A DNA stretch of 64,000 bases from Pontibacter oryzae. GTDB taxonomy: Bacteria > Bacteroidota > Bacteroidia > Cytophagales > Hymenobacteraceae. The stretch is from positions 305,768-369,767 of the forward strand of contig NZ_QWGE01000005.1 in assembly GCF_003576375.1 (NCBI RefSeq). The letters run 5' to 3'. The notes under the pieces were generated by a model. That model was not told where the DNA came from. It searched no databases and was given only the letters and a program-made list of their open reading frames with translations. The position numbers and the translations under genes are program-made. This document shows, piece after piece, positions 42,425 to 51,785 of this stretch. The first letter of the stretch is position 1. Every line of letters starts with the position of its first letter.

Positions 42425-43096
42425 TTATTTAATTAAGTATGGTGTTATTTCTTTTTTCCAGATCTGGTAGCCCTGCTGGTTCATGTGCAGGCTATCCTGA
42501 ATAAATATCTGAGGTTTTGGCCGGCCGTTGGGAAGCATCATCTTGCTATACACATCCACGTACCTAGCCTTGGTCTGCTTTTTCAGGTAGGCGCATATCA
42601 GCTGGTTAGCCTCCTCTATTATCGGTTTATACTTTAGCCTGGATGGGCTGGGCTTGATGGACACAAACGCGATAGGCACCTGCGGCATCTCTCGGCGGAT
42701 TTGCTCGAAAACGGTTTTAAAGCGGTTTAGCACTTCCGGGGCCTGTACCGTGTCGGAGGCGATGTCGTTCTCGCCGGAGTAGATCACGATCTGCTTAGGC
42801 TGGTACGGGAACACGATGTCGTTGAGGTAGCGCTGCAGATCCAGCAGGTTGGAGCCTCCAAAGCCTCGGTTAATAACGGTATGCTTCGGAAACATCTCCT
42901 GTAGGTTTTTCCACATCCTCACAGAGGAGCTGCCCACAAAAAGTATGGCGTTTGCAGGGGGCATCTGCGCGCTGTCCTGTTGCTTGAACTCTCGGATCTC
43001 GCTCCAAAATGGGGGTGTACTTTGCTGTGCCTGCACCGCTGGAGGTATAAGAAGTGCCACGCAAAGTATAACAAAGAGGGTAACTAGCTTCTTCAT
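42425..43096 (-). CDS. Secreted SGNH/GDSL hydrolase
   Basis: 223 residues with a signal peptide (about 1-23, ending VQAQ). SGNH blocks: ILFVGSSSVRMW (block I Ser), NRGFGGSNLLD (block II Gly), YSGENDIA (block III Asn) and DSLHMNQQGY (block V Asp/His). Typical activities are acetyl-ester or lipid-ester hydrolysis, here probably deacetylation of the target glycan. It overlaps the glucoamylase-family gene by one base (TAATG). Confidence 0.88.
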   Translation of the reverse strand: MKKLVTLFVILCVALLIPPAVQAQQSTPPFWSEIREFKQQDSAQMPPANAILFVGSSSVRMWKNLQEMFPKHTVINRGFGGSNLLDLQRYLNDIVFPYQPKQIVIYSGENDIASDTVQAPEVLNRFKTVFEQIRREMPQVPIAFVSIKPSPSRLKYKPIIEEANQLICAYLKKQTKARYVDVYSKMMLPNGRPKPQIFIQDSLHMNQQGYQIWKKEITPYLIK

Positions 43097-45267
43097 TAAC
43101 TTTTCTCTTTTTCAATCTTCCTCAGTGCCTGCTGTATCTCTTTATTTTTCATAAACAGGTTCCAGATCAGGCCACTGCGGTGGTTTTCTATCATTACAGT
43201 GATGGGTGCCTGGTTTAGGCCCATGTACAGCGGCGATACCCAGTTCTCGTCCAAGTTAAAGGCATCGCGGAAGCCATAGCTGCCCCACAGAAAATGACCG
43301 TTCTCGCGGTAGTAGTGCTTCAGGGCCTGCATAGACTCCTGGGGCGTGTACGGGAAAGAGGCCAGCGCTCCGGTTGGGGTCATTTTTCCGTTGTCGGCGT
43401 GCGGCACGGGCTCGTTTGCCGAGTATCCCCACAAGCCGTCGGAGGCCGTTAATCCCCAACTTCCCTCGCCGTAGCCTTGGTGCTTTCCGGGGTTTTCAAC
43501 ACAGTAGCGATAGTTGATCTGGGCAATGCGGCGGTTGTTTTCGAAGTAGTTGGTATACTTATCGATGATCTTGTGCGGGTTGGGCCCCATAAATGAATAA
43601 TGCACAAAAAACAGCGGCCCGCCATTCGAAACACCCACAGGCAGCTCGACGCCAAAGTATGATTTGCCATTGCTATACTTCGAGCCATCCGGCGTTCGGC
43701 CCCAGTCAGACCTGTACTTGATGGCTTTCTCGCTCTGGCTGGCCCAGCCGGTATAATACATGCTGGCCGGTATGCTGTGGGTAGGCGAAGCTATGCCCAA
43801 CAGGTATACTACCAGCGTTTCGTTCCAGCCGATAAGCTGGTGGTTTAAAAACCACTCCTTGTCCGGCGACCAGTGCCATGTCAGGAAATCAGACTCCGGC
43901 TTTTTGCGGTACCAGCTCCACTCCACACCGCGCCATAACTTAGTTATCGTTTCTCGTATTTCCTTTTCCGGGGCATTAGCGGCATCAAGATAAGAGCGCG
44001 CTGCCAGCAAGCCCTGCACTAAAAAGGCTGTTTCCACCAGGTCGCCGCCGTTGTCTTTTTGCCCGAAGAAGGGCTCCACGTTGCCGGTCTCGCCGCTAAT
44101 GAAGTGCGAGAAAGCCCCATGGAATTTCTCTGCCTTGTCCAGGTAGCGCACAATCTGCAGGAAGCGCTCGGTGCCCTGCTCGCGCGTAATCCAGCCACGC
44201 TCCATGCCTACCAGCAGTGCCATTAACCCGAAGCCCGATGCGCCGGAGGCCACCATGGTCCTGCGGCCCGGAATATTCTCCAGTGCCAGGCCTGAGTTTG
44301 GCTCGGCCCCCTCCCAGTAATATCGAAAGTTAGCCTCCTGCACCATGTCCAGTAGTTCGTCGTCGGTCATGGGGCGAGTAGCGGCTTTCTGGCTCCCGGA
44401 AAGCGCGGATTCACGGTAATCATCGCCGAGCAGGCTGATCTTGTAATAGAATGTCTGGCCTACGGTATCCACGTAGTCGGCGTAGCGGCTGATAGAAGGT
44501 ATTTGTATGGCTACAGGTTTAAAGCTTTTGTTATCCGTGGAGCGGTATACCTGCACGTAACGCACGGTAGGGTCACGTATAGGCTCCCAGCGCAGGTCAA
44601 CGTGCTTTTCGTAGCCTTTGGCAGCCAGCAGCTTAGGAGCCCCGGTATTTATACCTTGCGCGGGGCTAGCCGGCACAAACTCTAGCTGGTCCAAGTATAG
44701 CTCATGCCACTTTCCGTCCTCGGCCTGTTGCCGAAAGGCCACTACATCCACCTCCAGCGGCTTTTCAAAGGATATAGCTTTGAAATCAGCCAGCGGAATC
44801 TCTACTGTTAGCCAGCTGCCAGTTTCATACTTTTGGATGTAGCCCTGAAGCGGAAGGTATGCGGAGAAGGCTTTTGCCTCTCGCTTGCCCAGTGCAACCG
44901 CCGGAAGCTCAGCTGCTGCCGAGTTAGAAGCTACCTTCAGCCTGAAAACCAGTTTCTCCTGTGGCCTGAAAAAATCCATGCCGCGCACCGGGTGGTAGAG
45001 TACCTGCGCCTGCCACTGCCCACCCTTTGCCGATTTATACTTTAGCTCCAGCGCGTTGCCGGGCGTAAAGTGTACTTCCTCGCTCAGCGGCAGCTTGCCC
45101 TCGTGGTTCTTCACCCAGCTCGGCGAAGTATAGGACGCCGAAGTATAAAAATGATTCACCTGCATCAGTCCGTTGTCGAAAAACACACGGGTATAGGGTT
45201 GCTCCTGAGCGCGCAGGCCCAAATGGCATAACAATCCGATCAGCAGGAAAATACATTTTCTTATCAT
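43096..45267 (-). CDS. GH144/glucoamylase-family enzyme with N-terminal accessory domains
   Basis: 723 residues with a signal peptide (about 1-20). N-terminal beta-sandwich, carbohydrate-binding-like region (about 25-205), FN3-like module (about 210-300) and a GH144-type catalytic domain (about 305-720) with NFRYYWEGAEPNSGLALE, FGLMALLVGMERGWITREQ, NGGDLVETAFLVQGLLAA and ENHRSGLIWNLFM. GH144 founders are endo-beta-1,2-glucanases; others in this clan act on other glucans. It is the only one of the three copies here with the large N-terminal extension. Confidence 0.85.
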   Translation of the reverse strand: MIRKCIFLLIGLLCHLGLRAQEQPYTRVFFDNGLMQVNHFYTSASYTSPSWVKNHEGKLPLSEEVHFTPGNALELKYKSAKGGQWQAQVLYHPVRGMDFFRPQEKLVFRLKVASNSAAAELPAVALGKREAKAFSAYLPLQGYIQKYETGSWLTVEIPLADFKAISFEKPLEVDVVAFRQQAEDGKWHELYLDQLEFVPASPAQGINTGAPKLLAAKGYEKHVDLRWEPIRDPTVRYVQVYRSTDNKSFKPVAIQIPSISRYADYVDTVGQTFYYKISLLGDDYRESALSGSQKAATRPMTDDELLDMVQEANFRYYWEGAEPNSGLALENIPGRRTMVASGASGFGLMALLVGMERGWITREQGTERFLQIVRYLDKAEKFHGAFSHFISGETGNVEPFFGQKDNGGDLVETAFLVQGLLAARSYLDAANAPEKEIRETITKLWRGVEWSWYRKKPESDFLTWHWSPDKEWFLNHQLIGWNETLVVYLLGIASPTHSIPASMYYTGWASQSEKAIKYRSDWGRTPDGSKYSNGKSYFGVELPVGVSNGGPLFFVHYSFMGPNPHKIIDKYTNYFENNRRIAQINYRYCVENPGKHQGYGEGSWGLTASDGLWGYSANEPVPHADNGKMTPTGALASFPYTPQESMQALKHYYRENGHFLWGSYGFRDAFNLDENWVSPLYMGLNQAPITVMIENHRSGLIWNLFMKNKEIQQALRKIEKEKS

Positions 45268-45305
45268 CCGTTCTTTATCTGAGGTTTTTATACTTTGTCT
45301 TATGT

Positions 45306-47036
45306 TTATTCTCCTTTCACCACCTTTGCGCGCTCCGATACGCCGTTCTCGTTAAAGGCCTCTACCGTGAAGTAATACTCCTGATCGGTTGTCAGGCTTT
45401 TCAGCAGCAGTTCGTTTTCGTCGTACACCATCCAGGAATTGTAGAGCTTATCTGGCGCGATGCCCCACAGCACGTTATAGCCCTGTGCGCCTGCCTGCTT
45501 CTGCCAAGTAATTTTGGCATCGCGGCGGTCGGCTAGGCGGTCTACCTTAAAGCTTTTAACTTTGGATGGCGCCTTGCCCTGCCCCTTGCCAAACACGCGC
45601 AAGCCTGAAATAGACAGGTTGGTAGTTGGGGCATGGATGTTTTTGTAACGGATATAACGTACGGTTTGCGGGGTCGTCAGCTCCACGTAGTCGTTGGGCA
45701 CATCCTTGTAATTGTTGGTCCTGTCTACCAGCATGGTCCAGTTTTTTCCGTCGGTAGAGCCCTCAATGGCATAGCGGTGGTAGAGGCCTGGCACTTTGCC
45801 GTAGATGTCTGATTTATGATCGTGATAGTTTACTTGGATGGCGTATACCTTGCCTGGCTTCTGCAAATCTATTTGTACCCACTGCTGATCATTGTTTTTC
45901 TCGGCTACCCAAAACGATTTCACGCTCTCGTCAACCATGTTCTCCGGGCCGAAGCCCTTCAGCGCCGACGAAGCCGTTACCGGCTTTTTGTAGGACAGCA
46001 GCATCCAGCCGGTGAACTCGCCCATTTTACCCGGTACCGCTGGCGCAAAGTGTGGGTAATCGCCGAAAGAGCTATTGGTATACATCAGTCCATCCTTATC
46101 AAAGTATGCCGGGAACATGCTGATGCGGCGCTCCCAGTTCATATTCACTGATACCGAGGCCGATCCGAAATGCCAGTACTGCCCATCGGGGCCCACCACG
46201 GTGCTACCGTGCCCAGCGCCATTCATAAAACCGCCCGGTTTATAGGATATGGGGTTATTGGGGGCATAAGTATAAGGCCCCAACGGGTTATCGGCCATGT
46301 ACACGCCATCGGCATATACATTAAACTCGGTGCCCGGCGCGGCATACTGCATGTAGTATTTGCCGTTGTGCTTGGTCAGCCACGCGCCTTCCATATAGCC
46401 AGCCAGTACTGTATCAGCGTGGTTTTCGCCGAAGCGTTCCCAGCCGTGTTTATCGCCATGTAATTTAAATAGCTCGATTGTTTCCTTAGAAGGCGTGAAG
46501 CGCTTTTTCATGTTCAGCTTCTTCACCTTGATCGGGAAAGTGTTAGAGGAACCCCAAAACATATAGGCCTGCCCGTCATCATCAATGAAAAGGTCAGGAT
46601 CCTGGATGTTGTTGATGATGGATGGCACCGCTTTCCAGTCACCTTTTTTAGGGTTATCTGTGTACAGGATGCTCATAGAGCCCGACGGGTTGCCGGTTAC
46701 GTACAGCACAGAGTCTTTGTAATTATGCGCCGCCGGTGCGTTAGAACCTTCAAAATACCACTTGTCCGGGCTGATGAAGTTCCAGTTCTGCAGGTCTGTG
46801 GAGTGCCAGTAGCCCATGGAGCGCGTTACGAACATATAATACTCGTTCCGGAACTGTACTACGGCCGGGTCTGCGCCGGAGCGGTACGAGATATCCTTGT
46901 TGGAGTCGTACACGGCGTACGTATAATCAATGTTAATCGGGTTGCAGTAAGTACTGGCATGTGTACTCTGCGCCTGCAACTTGCCGTCTAATGCGCACAG
47001 CAACAGGGTAAACGCTGCGTAAATGGTTTTCTTCAT
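45306..47036 (-). CDS. GH43-type glycoside hydrolase with discoidin and FN3 domains (paralog)
   Basis: 576 residues, signal peptide (MKKTIYAAFTLLLCALDGKLQAQ). Same order as the gene at 35538: propeller with TYCNPINIDYTYAVYDSNK, GADPAVVQFRNEYYMFVTRS and YMEGAWLTKHNGKYYMQYAA, then discoidin (VDESVKSFWVAEKNNDQQWV) and FN3. The two copies align end to end by eye. They lie either side of the FGE-sulfatase-GH3-SGNH-GH144 block, which suggests duplication within the locus followed by divergence. Confidence 0.84.
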   Translation of the reverse strand: MKKTIYAAFTLLLCALDGKLQAQSTHASTYCNPINIDYTYAVYDSNKDISYRSGADPAVVQFRNEYYMFVTRSMGYWHSTDLQNWNFISPDKWYFEGSNAPAAHNYKDSVLYVTGNPSGSMSILYTDNPKKGDWKAVPSIINNIQDPDLFIDDDGQAYMFWGSSNTFPIKVKKLNMKKRFTPSKETIELFKLHGDKHGWERFGENHADTVLAGYMEGAWLTKHNGKYYMQYAAPGTEFNVYADGVYMADNPLGPYTYAPNNPISYKPGGFMNGAGHGSTVVGPDGQYWHFGSASVSVNMNWERRISMFPAYFDKDGLMYTNSSFGDYPHFAPAVPGKMGEFTGWMLLSYKKPVTASSALKGFGPENMVDESVKSFWVAEKNNDQQWVQIDLQKPGKVYAIQVNYHDHKSDIYGKVPGLYHRYAIEGSTDGKNWTMLVDRTNNYKDVPNDYVELTTPQTVRYIRYKNIHAPTTNLSISGLRVFGKGQGKAPSKVKSFKVDRLADRRDAKITWQKQAGAQGYNVLWGIAPDKLYNSWMVYDENELLLKSLTTDQEYYFTVEAFNENGVSERAKVVKGE

Positions 47037-47130
47037 AGATATATCTTGTACTTCTCTCAGGGCTTTGGCTGGATGGCAACTTTACACTTGAGCCAAACAC
47101 CTGCCAAGCCATAACCATAGTTTGTTATGA

Positions 47131-47166
47131 AAGCCTGGCAATACCGACTATAGCACTGCCAGGCTT
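47131..47166 (-). terminator. Hairpin after the second GH144-like gene
   Basis: AAGCCTGGCA (47131-47140) and TGCCAGGCTT (47157-47166) form a perfect 10-bp stem 7 nt past the stop at 47173. The T-run after it is short, so it may be a weak terminator or a processing/stability hairpin that splits the locus into differently expressed parts. Confidence 0.5.
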
Positions 47167-47172
47167 CTATGC

Positions 47173-48546
47173 TTAATTAATTTTCGGGCTCTCGAAACCC
47201 AGTTTTTTCAAGCCGCTTTGCACTTCCGGAGCGCTCATGAACAAATCCCAAAGCAAGCCAGTACGGCCGTTTTCGATCATCACCACGATCGGGCCCTGAT
47301 CTATGCCCAAGTACCGCGGCGTGTACCAGTCTTTCTCTTCGCTGTAGGCATCGTAAAAGCCATACTTACCCCATACTTTGTCGCCCAGGTCCTCATACAA
47401 ATGGCGAATCACTTTCATAGATTCCTTCGGGGCGTAAGGGTAGGACGACAAGGCCGCTGTAGGAGAGATTACTCCTAAATCGCGCTCCGGGCTATGCCCA
47501 GAGTAACCATTTACAGAATAGCTGGAGGTAAGCCCCCAGGCATCTTCACCGTAGCCTTTGTAATTTTTAGGGTTCTCCACACAATAGTCGTGCTGAATCA
47601 TGGTGTGGTTCTCGTTCAGCTTCCAGTAGTCGGCATACCTGTCCTTGAGGCCGCGCGGATCTAAACCTAAGTATGAATAGTGCGCCCAGAACATTGGGCC
47701 TACGCTGCCCTTATGGCCGTTGTGGTTGAGAACCACCTCGCGGCCATACTTGGTGGCATCGGATTTAATGGCACCGTTTTGTGCCCAGCCCTCATGGTAT
47801 ACCTCGGCAGGCACCCCATGCGTTGGTGAGGCCGCTGCCAGCACGTACATTACCAGACACTCATTATAGCCGCTAACCGGGAAGTTCATCTCCCAGTTAT
47901 ACTCCGGGCTCCAATGCCAATAAAGTACATTCTGGCCATCCTTGCGGTACCAGTTCCAGTCAACGCCTTTCCATAACTTGTCTATCTGGCTAGCCAGAGC
48001 TTTTTCCTGTTGGTTGCCATCCTGCAGGTATTGGCGCACAGTAATGAGACCCTGCACCAAGAAAGCAGTTTCTACCAGGTCGCCGCCGTTGTCTTTTTTG
48101 CCAAATGGCCTCACTTTGCCAGTCTCGCCCTCAATCCAGTGCGACCAGGCGCCATGGAAACGATCGGCCTTCTCCAGGAAGTTCACCATTTTCTGCAAAT
48201 GCGCTACACCTTCTTGGCGGCTAATGAAACCACGCTCCATACCTACCACAATGGCCATCAAGCCGAAACCTGTCGCCCCTGTGGTCACTACATTCCGGTC
48301 GTTTAGCGGGTATACACCATCCATGTGTATGCGCTCGCGTGCCAACCCGGAGTTAGGCTCAGCTCCATCCCAGAAATACTGAAAAGTTTGCTCCTGCACC
48401 TTCGTTAGCAGTGCCTCATCGGATAGGGTCTGCTCCAGGGCGTTGTCGTTAGCCGTGCCGGTTGCTGTAGCAGGTCCTGAAGCGCTTTGGCAGCCGTAAA
48501 GCAGTTGTGCAGCCAAGAGTGGAATGGCAAGTAGTTGTTTTCTCAT
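47173..48546 (-). CDS. GH144/glucoamylase-family lipoprotein
   Basis: 457 residues: a lipoprotein signal (LLAAQLLYGCQSAS) and a single catalytic (alpha/alpha)6 domain with TFQYFWDGAEPNSGLARERI, TTGATGFGLMAIVVGMERGF, KDNGGDLVETAFLVQGL, YWHWSPEYNW and ENGRTGLLWDLFM. This is the compact version of the family. A surface or periplasmic endo-glucanase acting on beta-1,2-glucan is the best guess from family and locus. Confidence 0.87.
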   Translation of the reverse strand: MRKQLLAIPLLAAQLLYGCQSASGPATATGTANDNALEQTLSDEALLTKVQEQTFQYFWDGAEPNSGLARERIHMDGVYPLNDRNVVTTGATGFGLMAIVVGMERGFISRQEGVAHLQKMVNFLEKADRFHGAWSHWIEGETGKVRPFGKKDNGGDLVETAFLVQGLITVRQYLQDGNQQEKALASQIDKLWKGVDWNWYRKDGQNVLYWHWSPEYNWEMNFPVSGYNECLVMYVLAAASPTHGVPAEVYHEGWAQNGAIKSDATKYGREVVLNHNGHKGSVGPMFWAHYSYLGLDPRGLKDRYADYWKLNENHTMIQHDYCVENPKNYKGYGEDAWGLTSSYSVNGYSGHSPERDLGVISPTAALSSYPYAPKESMKVIRHLYEDLGDKVWGKYGFYDAYSEEKDWYTPRYLGIDQGPIVVMIENGRTGLLWDLFMSAPEVQSGLKKLGFESPKIN

Positions 48547-48593
48547 AATTTGTAATTTGTGTATTTTGCTCTGTTAAAAGTATGATCGCACCC

Positions 48594-50225
48594 CTAGTGC
48601 AGGTATAGCGTTTGTTCCTGTGAGGCAGCTGCGCCTGTGAGCACCAATTTATACTTGCCGGGCTCCAGGTCCTTGCCTAATGCTATTTGCTCCAAGCCTT
48701 GCCCCCTGCTTACTGCATTCCATATGGTTTTGGCCTCGGAGCCGTCTTCTCTCAGCAGTTTTAAAGTATAGATACCAGCTGTTTTGGTAGCTACGCCGAC
48801 TAGATAGTTCTCCTGATCAGGGTGCTTCAGTAAATCAACCTGGCCAGTGCGCACGTCGGCCATAACCAGTGGAAAACCAGTTTCATACACAGGTTTTTGG
48901 ATACCTGCTTTTGCCAAGCCGTTCTGAATCTCGGGCAAATTAGTGAACAGGCTCCATAGCAGGCCACTGCGGTAGTTTTCTATCATTACTACAATTGGCC
49001 CTTGGTCTATAGCTAAATGACCTGAGGCAGTCCAGTTGCGCGCCTTGTTATGAGCATCTTTAAGCCCATACTCCCCTACTAGCTTGCTGCTTAACCCTTT
49101 ATATAGGTTCCGCAAAACCTGCATGCTGTAATATGGCGTGTAAGGAAAAGAGCCTAATGCTGCTGTTGGTGCTACTGTGCCGTTGTCGTTGGTTGGTGAA
49201 TGGGCAGCGTAACCGTCTGGGTCATCGGAGGCGGTAAGGCCCCAGAAGCTTTCGCTATATCCGTAGCCCTGCGGAGCAAACCCTAGTGAGTAAGCCCGGT
49301 TTATCATGGTGTGGTTCTGGTTGTGCTGCCAGTAGTTGGTATATGTATCCTCCATTTGCCGCGGGTCTAGGCTCAGGAAGGAATAATGTGCAAAGAAGAG
49401 CGGGCCGCCATAGCTCGGGCCCATTTTTAAAGGGTACCCTGCAAAGCTCTGGGCGCGGCCAAAGTTGGCGCTTACCCATGTGTTTCGGTATACATCCGAA
49501 GAAACCGGATGCGTTGGAGAAGATAGAGCCAGCAAATGTGTGATGAGCGCCTCGTTCCATCCAGTGATAGGCATGTTCATGTCCCAGCCAAAGTTTGGGC
49601 TCCAGTGCCAGTATAGCTTGCCATCGCCAAGTGATGCGTACCAATCCCACTCCACTGTTTCCCAGAGTTTGGTGATTTTCTGTCGAAGCTCTGCCTCTGC
49701 CCCTGCCCCGTCAAAGTATGCACGGGCGGTTAACAGGCCGTTCATCAAAAAGGAGGTTTCTACAAGGTCGCCCCCATTGTCTTTGGCACTGAAAGGTATA
49801 ACTGCACCTGTGCTGCCATGAAGCCAGTGGCTCCAGGCTCCGTGAAAACGGTCGACAGTTGCTAAAAAGTCGGTAAGTTTGTTTAGTCGTTCTACAGCTT
49901 GTGCGCGGGTTATCCAGCCACGGTGCACGCCAACAATAATGGCTTGCACGCCAAAGCCAGTTCCGCCTGAGGTTACCACATCGCCGGAGCCGCTGCGTTC
50001 GCGCGCCATGCCGCTAGCGGGGTGTGCATACTCCCAGAAATAGCGAAAAGTAGCTTGCTGTACTTTATCCAGCAAAGCCTTATCCTCAGCAGTGGTAACA
50101 GGCACAGGGGTTACAGGGTCTGTAGGGGTTGGTGCAGGCTGCTGGCTGTCGTCTTTCTTGTCGGTGCAAGAAAGCAAAGCGCATAGCAGTAGCAGGCAAC
50201 CATACCAAAGCTGTTTGTTGATCAT
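48594..50225 (-). CDS. GH144/glucoamylase-family lipoprotein with C-terminal beta domain
   Basis: 543 residues from the ATG at 50225 (MINKQLWYGC), which gives a proper lipoprotein signal (LLCALLSCTD); an in-frame start at 50282 adds a non-signal extension. A Pro/Thr linker (QQPAPTPTDPVTPVPVT) leads to the catalytic domain (about 50-455, ATFRYFWEYAHPASGMARERS) and then about 85 residues of beta-rich sequence (TAGIYTLKLLREDG) not found in the other copies. The linker and tether suggest an exposed, surface-anchored enzyme. It is the first enzyme gene after SusD. Confidence 0.86.
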   Translation of the reverse strand: MINKQLWYGCLLLLCALLSCTDKKDDSQQPAPTPTDPVTPVPVTTAEDKALLDKVQQATFRYFWEYAHPASGMARERSGSGDVVTSGGTGFGVQAIIVGVHRGWITRAQAVERLNKLTDFLATVDRFHGAWSHWLHGSTGAVIPFSAKDNGGDLVETSFLMNGLLTARAYFDGAGAEAELRQKITKLWETVEWDWYASLGDGKLYWHWSPNFGWDMNMPITGWNEALITHLLALSSPTHPVSSDVYRNTWVSANFGRAQSFAGYPLKMGPSYGGPLFFAHYSFLSLDPRQMEDTYTNYWQHNQNHTMINRAYSLGFAPQGYGYSESFWGLTASDDPDGYAAHSPTNDNGTVAPTAALGSFPYTPYYSMQVLRNLYKGLSSKLVGEYGLKDAHNKARNWTASGHLAIDQGPIVVMIENYRSGLLWSLFTNLPEIQNGLAKAGIQKPVYETGFPLVMADVRTGQVDLLKHPDQENYLVGVATKTAGIYTLKLLREDGSEAKTIWNAVSRGQGLEQIALGKDLEPGKYKLVLTGAAASQEQTLYLH

Positions 50226-50307
50226 TCTTGAGGGTTTTGGTAAAGGGAGGTAATTAAAGAAGTATGGAGCCATGCCAAGCACGGCTCCATACTTACTATT
50301 TTAAATA

Positions 50308-51771
50308 TTAGTAACCAGGGTTTTGAGTAAGCCTTCCGCCACTTAGATCTATTTGTGTTTGAGGAATCGCGTATAACTCGTTTTTACCGGCGGTAAACTG
50401 CTTGCCAGCAGCCTTTAACACTTCCGCAGCTCTGCCTTGGCGAACGAGGTCATAGAAACGATCGCCTTCCAGTGCGAGCTCTACACGGCGCTCGTGCCAG
50501 ATAATTTCACGCAGAGCTTGCTGTGTAGCCGACTCTATTGGGCCAAGCCCGGCTCTAACACGCACAAGGTTGAGGTTCTTTAACGCCTCAGCGTTCTGGT
50601 TTAGCTCGTTAGCAGCCTCGGCGCGCATCAGCAACACTTCTGCATAGCGCAGAATACGCATGTTTTGGTCTTTGCCATAACCGCAATCACGGGAAACGAA
50701 GCTAGGCACGTAGGCCTTTTGGTTATAACGCGGGTTTGGTGCGTTCTCATTGATCTTATCTCCTTCTGGCGTCGTTTCGCCCCTGAAAAGTATAGTAGCG
50801 TCTAAACGCTCATCACCAGGCTCATAAGCGTTTACCAGGTCCTCAGAAGGAACAGCAAAACCCCATCCGAATTGCCCACGCACGCCCTGCACTTCAGACC
50901 ACTGCAGATTGGATGCGCCGCAGTTTCCTGGTACGGTTAGCGCCTGTACCTCAAAGATAGATTCCATGTTGTTCTCTCCTGAGATTCGGAATATATCATT
51001 GTACTTCGGAGTAAGGCCATAACCCAGGCTCATCACCTGGCCAGTAAGGTTCATTACTTCTGTCCAGTTTTTCTGATAAAGCTGTACTTTGGCCAGCAAT
51101 GTTAGCGCTGCGCCTTTAGTGGCACGGCCAATGTTCATGGCATCGTAGCTCGCTGGCAACACCTGAGAAGCCTCTGTAAGGTCTTTGATGATTTGTTGGT
51201 AGACTTCTTCCTTAGGAGCACGAACAGGGTTTAACTCCTCCCCTGTTGTAGGCGGGTTTAGAAGCAAAGGAACGTCTCCGTAGGCACGAACAAGGTTAAA
51301 GTAATGATATGCACGCACAAACTTGGCTTCTGCAAGTAACCTGTTTTGCAGGTTTTGGTCCATCTCAATCTTAGGGATGTTTGACAGGGCCTGGTTTGTC
51401 AGGTTGATGCCTTGATATTGCCCTGCCCAATAGTCAGCAAGTATAAACTGCGTGGAGGTAAACGTAAAGTTATCGAAGTCGTTCATGAACGTGGCATCGC
51501 CTGGGTCACTGCCTTTGTCGGCATTGTCTGAGGCAATGTTTGTCATGGCTAAGTTAGCGAAAGCAGCCACCTTCCACTCGCGCAGGTTACCATAAATGGC
51601 ATTTACAGACTGCACCGCATGTTCTGGGGTAACAAAGAAATTTTCTGCTTTCGGCTCTCCCTGCGGGTCTACATCAAGGAAGTCCTCTTTACAAGAGTAT
51701 AGCCCGCTTAGTGCCAACATGCAACCAAGCGCTAGGGCTTTTCCTTTTTTTGTTCTTATCATGGTATTCAT
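50308..51771 (-). CDS. SusD/RagB family glycan-binding lipoprotein
   Basis: 487 residues, lipoprotein signal (MLALSGLYSCKEDFLDVDP); a second ATG at 51762 is equally possible. The SusD helical core is visible in AENFFVTPEHAVQSVNAIYGNL, ANQALSNIPKIE-type repeats, FVRAYHYFNLVRAYGDVPLLL and a C-terminal RLTQNPGY. It binds the glycan at the cell surface and hands it to the SusC channel encoded 14 nt upstream. Confidence 0.95.
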   Translation of the reverse strand: MNTMIRTKKGKALALGCMLALSGLYSCKEDFLDVDPQGEPKAENFFVTPEHAVQSVNAIYGNLREWKVAAFANLAMTNIASDNADKGSDPGDATFMNDFDNFTFTSTQFILADYWAGQYQGINLTNQALSNIPKIEMDQNLQNRLLAEAKFVRAYHYFNLVRAYGDVPLLLNPPTTGEELNPVRAPKEEVYQQIIKDLTEASQVLPASYDAMNIGRATKGAALTLLAKVQLYQKNWTEVMNLTGQVMSLGYGLTPKYNDIFRISGENNMESIFEVQALTVPGNCGASNLQWSEVQGVRGQFGWGFAVPSEDLVNAYEPGDERLDATILFRGETTPEGDKINENAPNPRYNQKAYVPSFVSRDCGYGKDQNMRILRYAEVLLMRAEAANELNQNAEALKNLNLVRVRAGLGPIESATQQALREIIWHERRVELALEGDRFYDLVRQGRAAEVLKAAGKQFTAGKNELYAIPQTQIDLSGGRLTQNPGY

Positions 51772-51785
51772 ATTATCTTTTCCTA

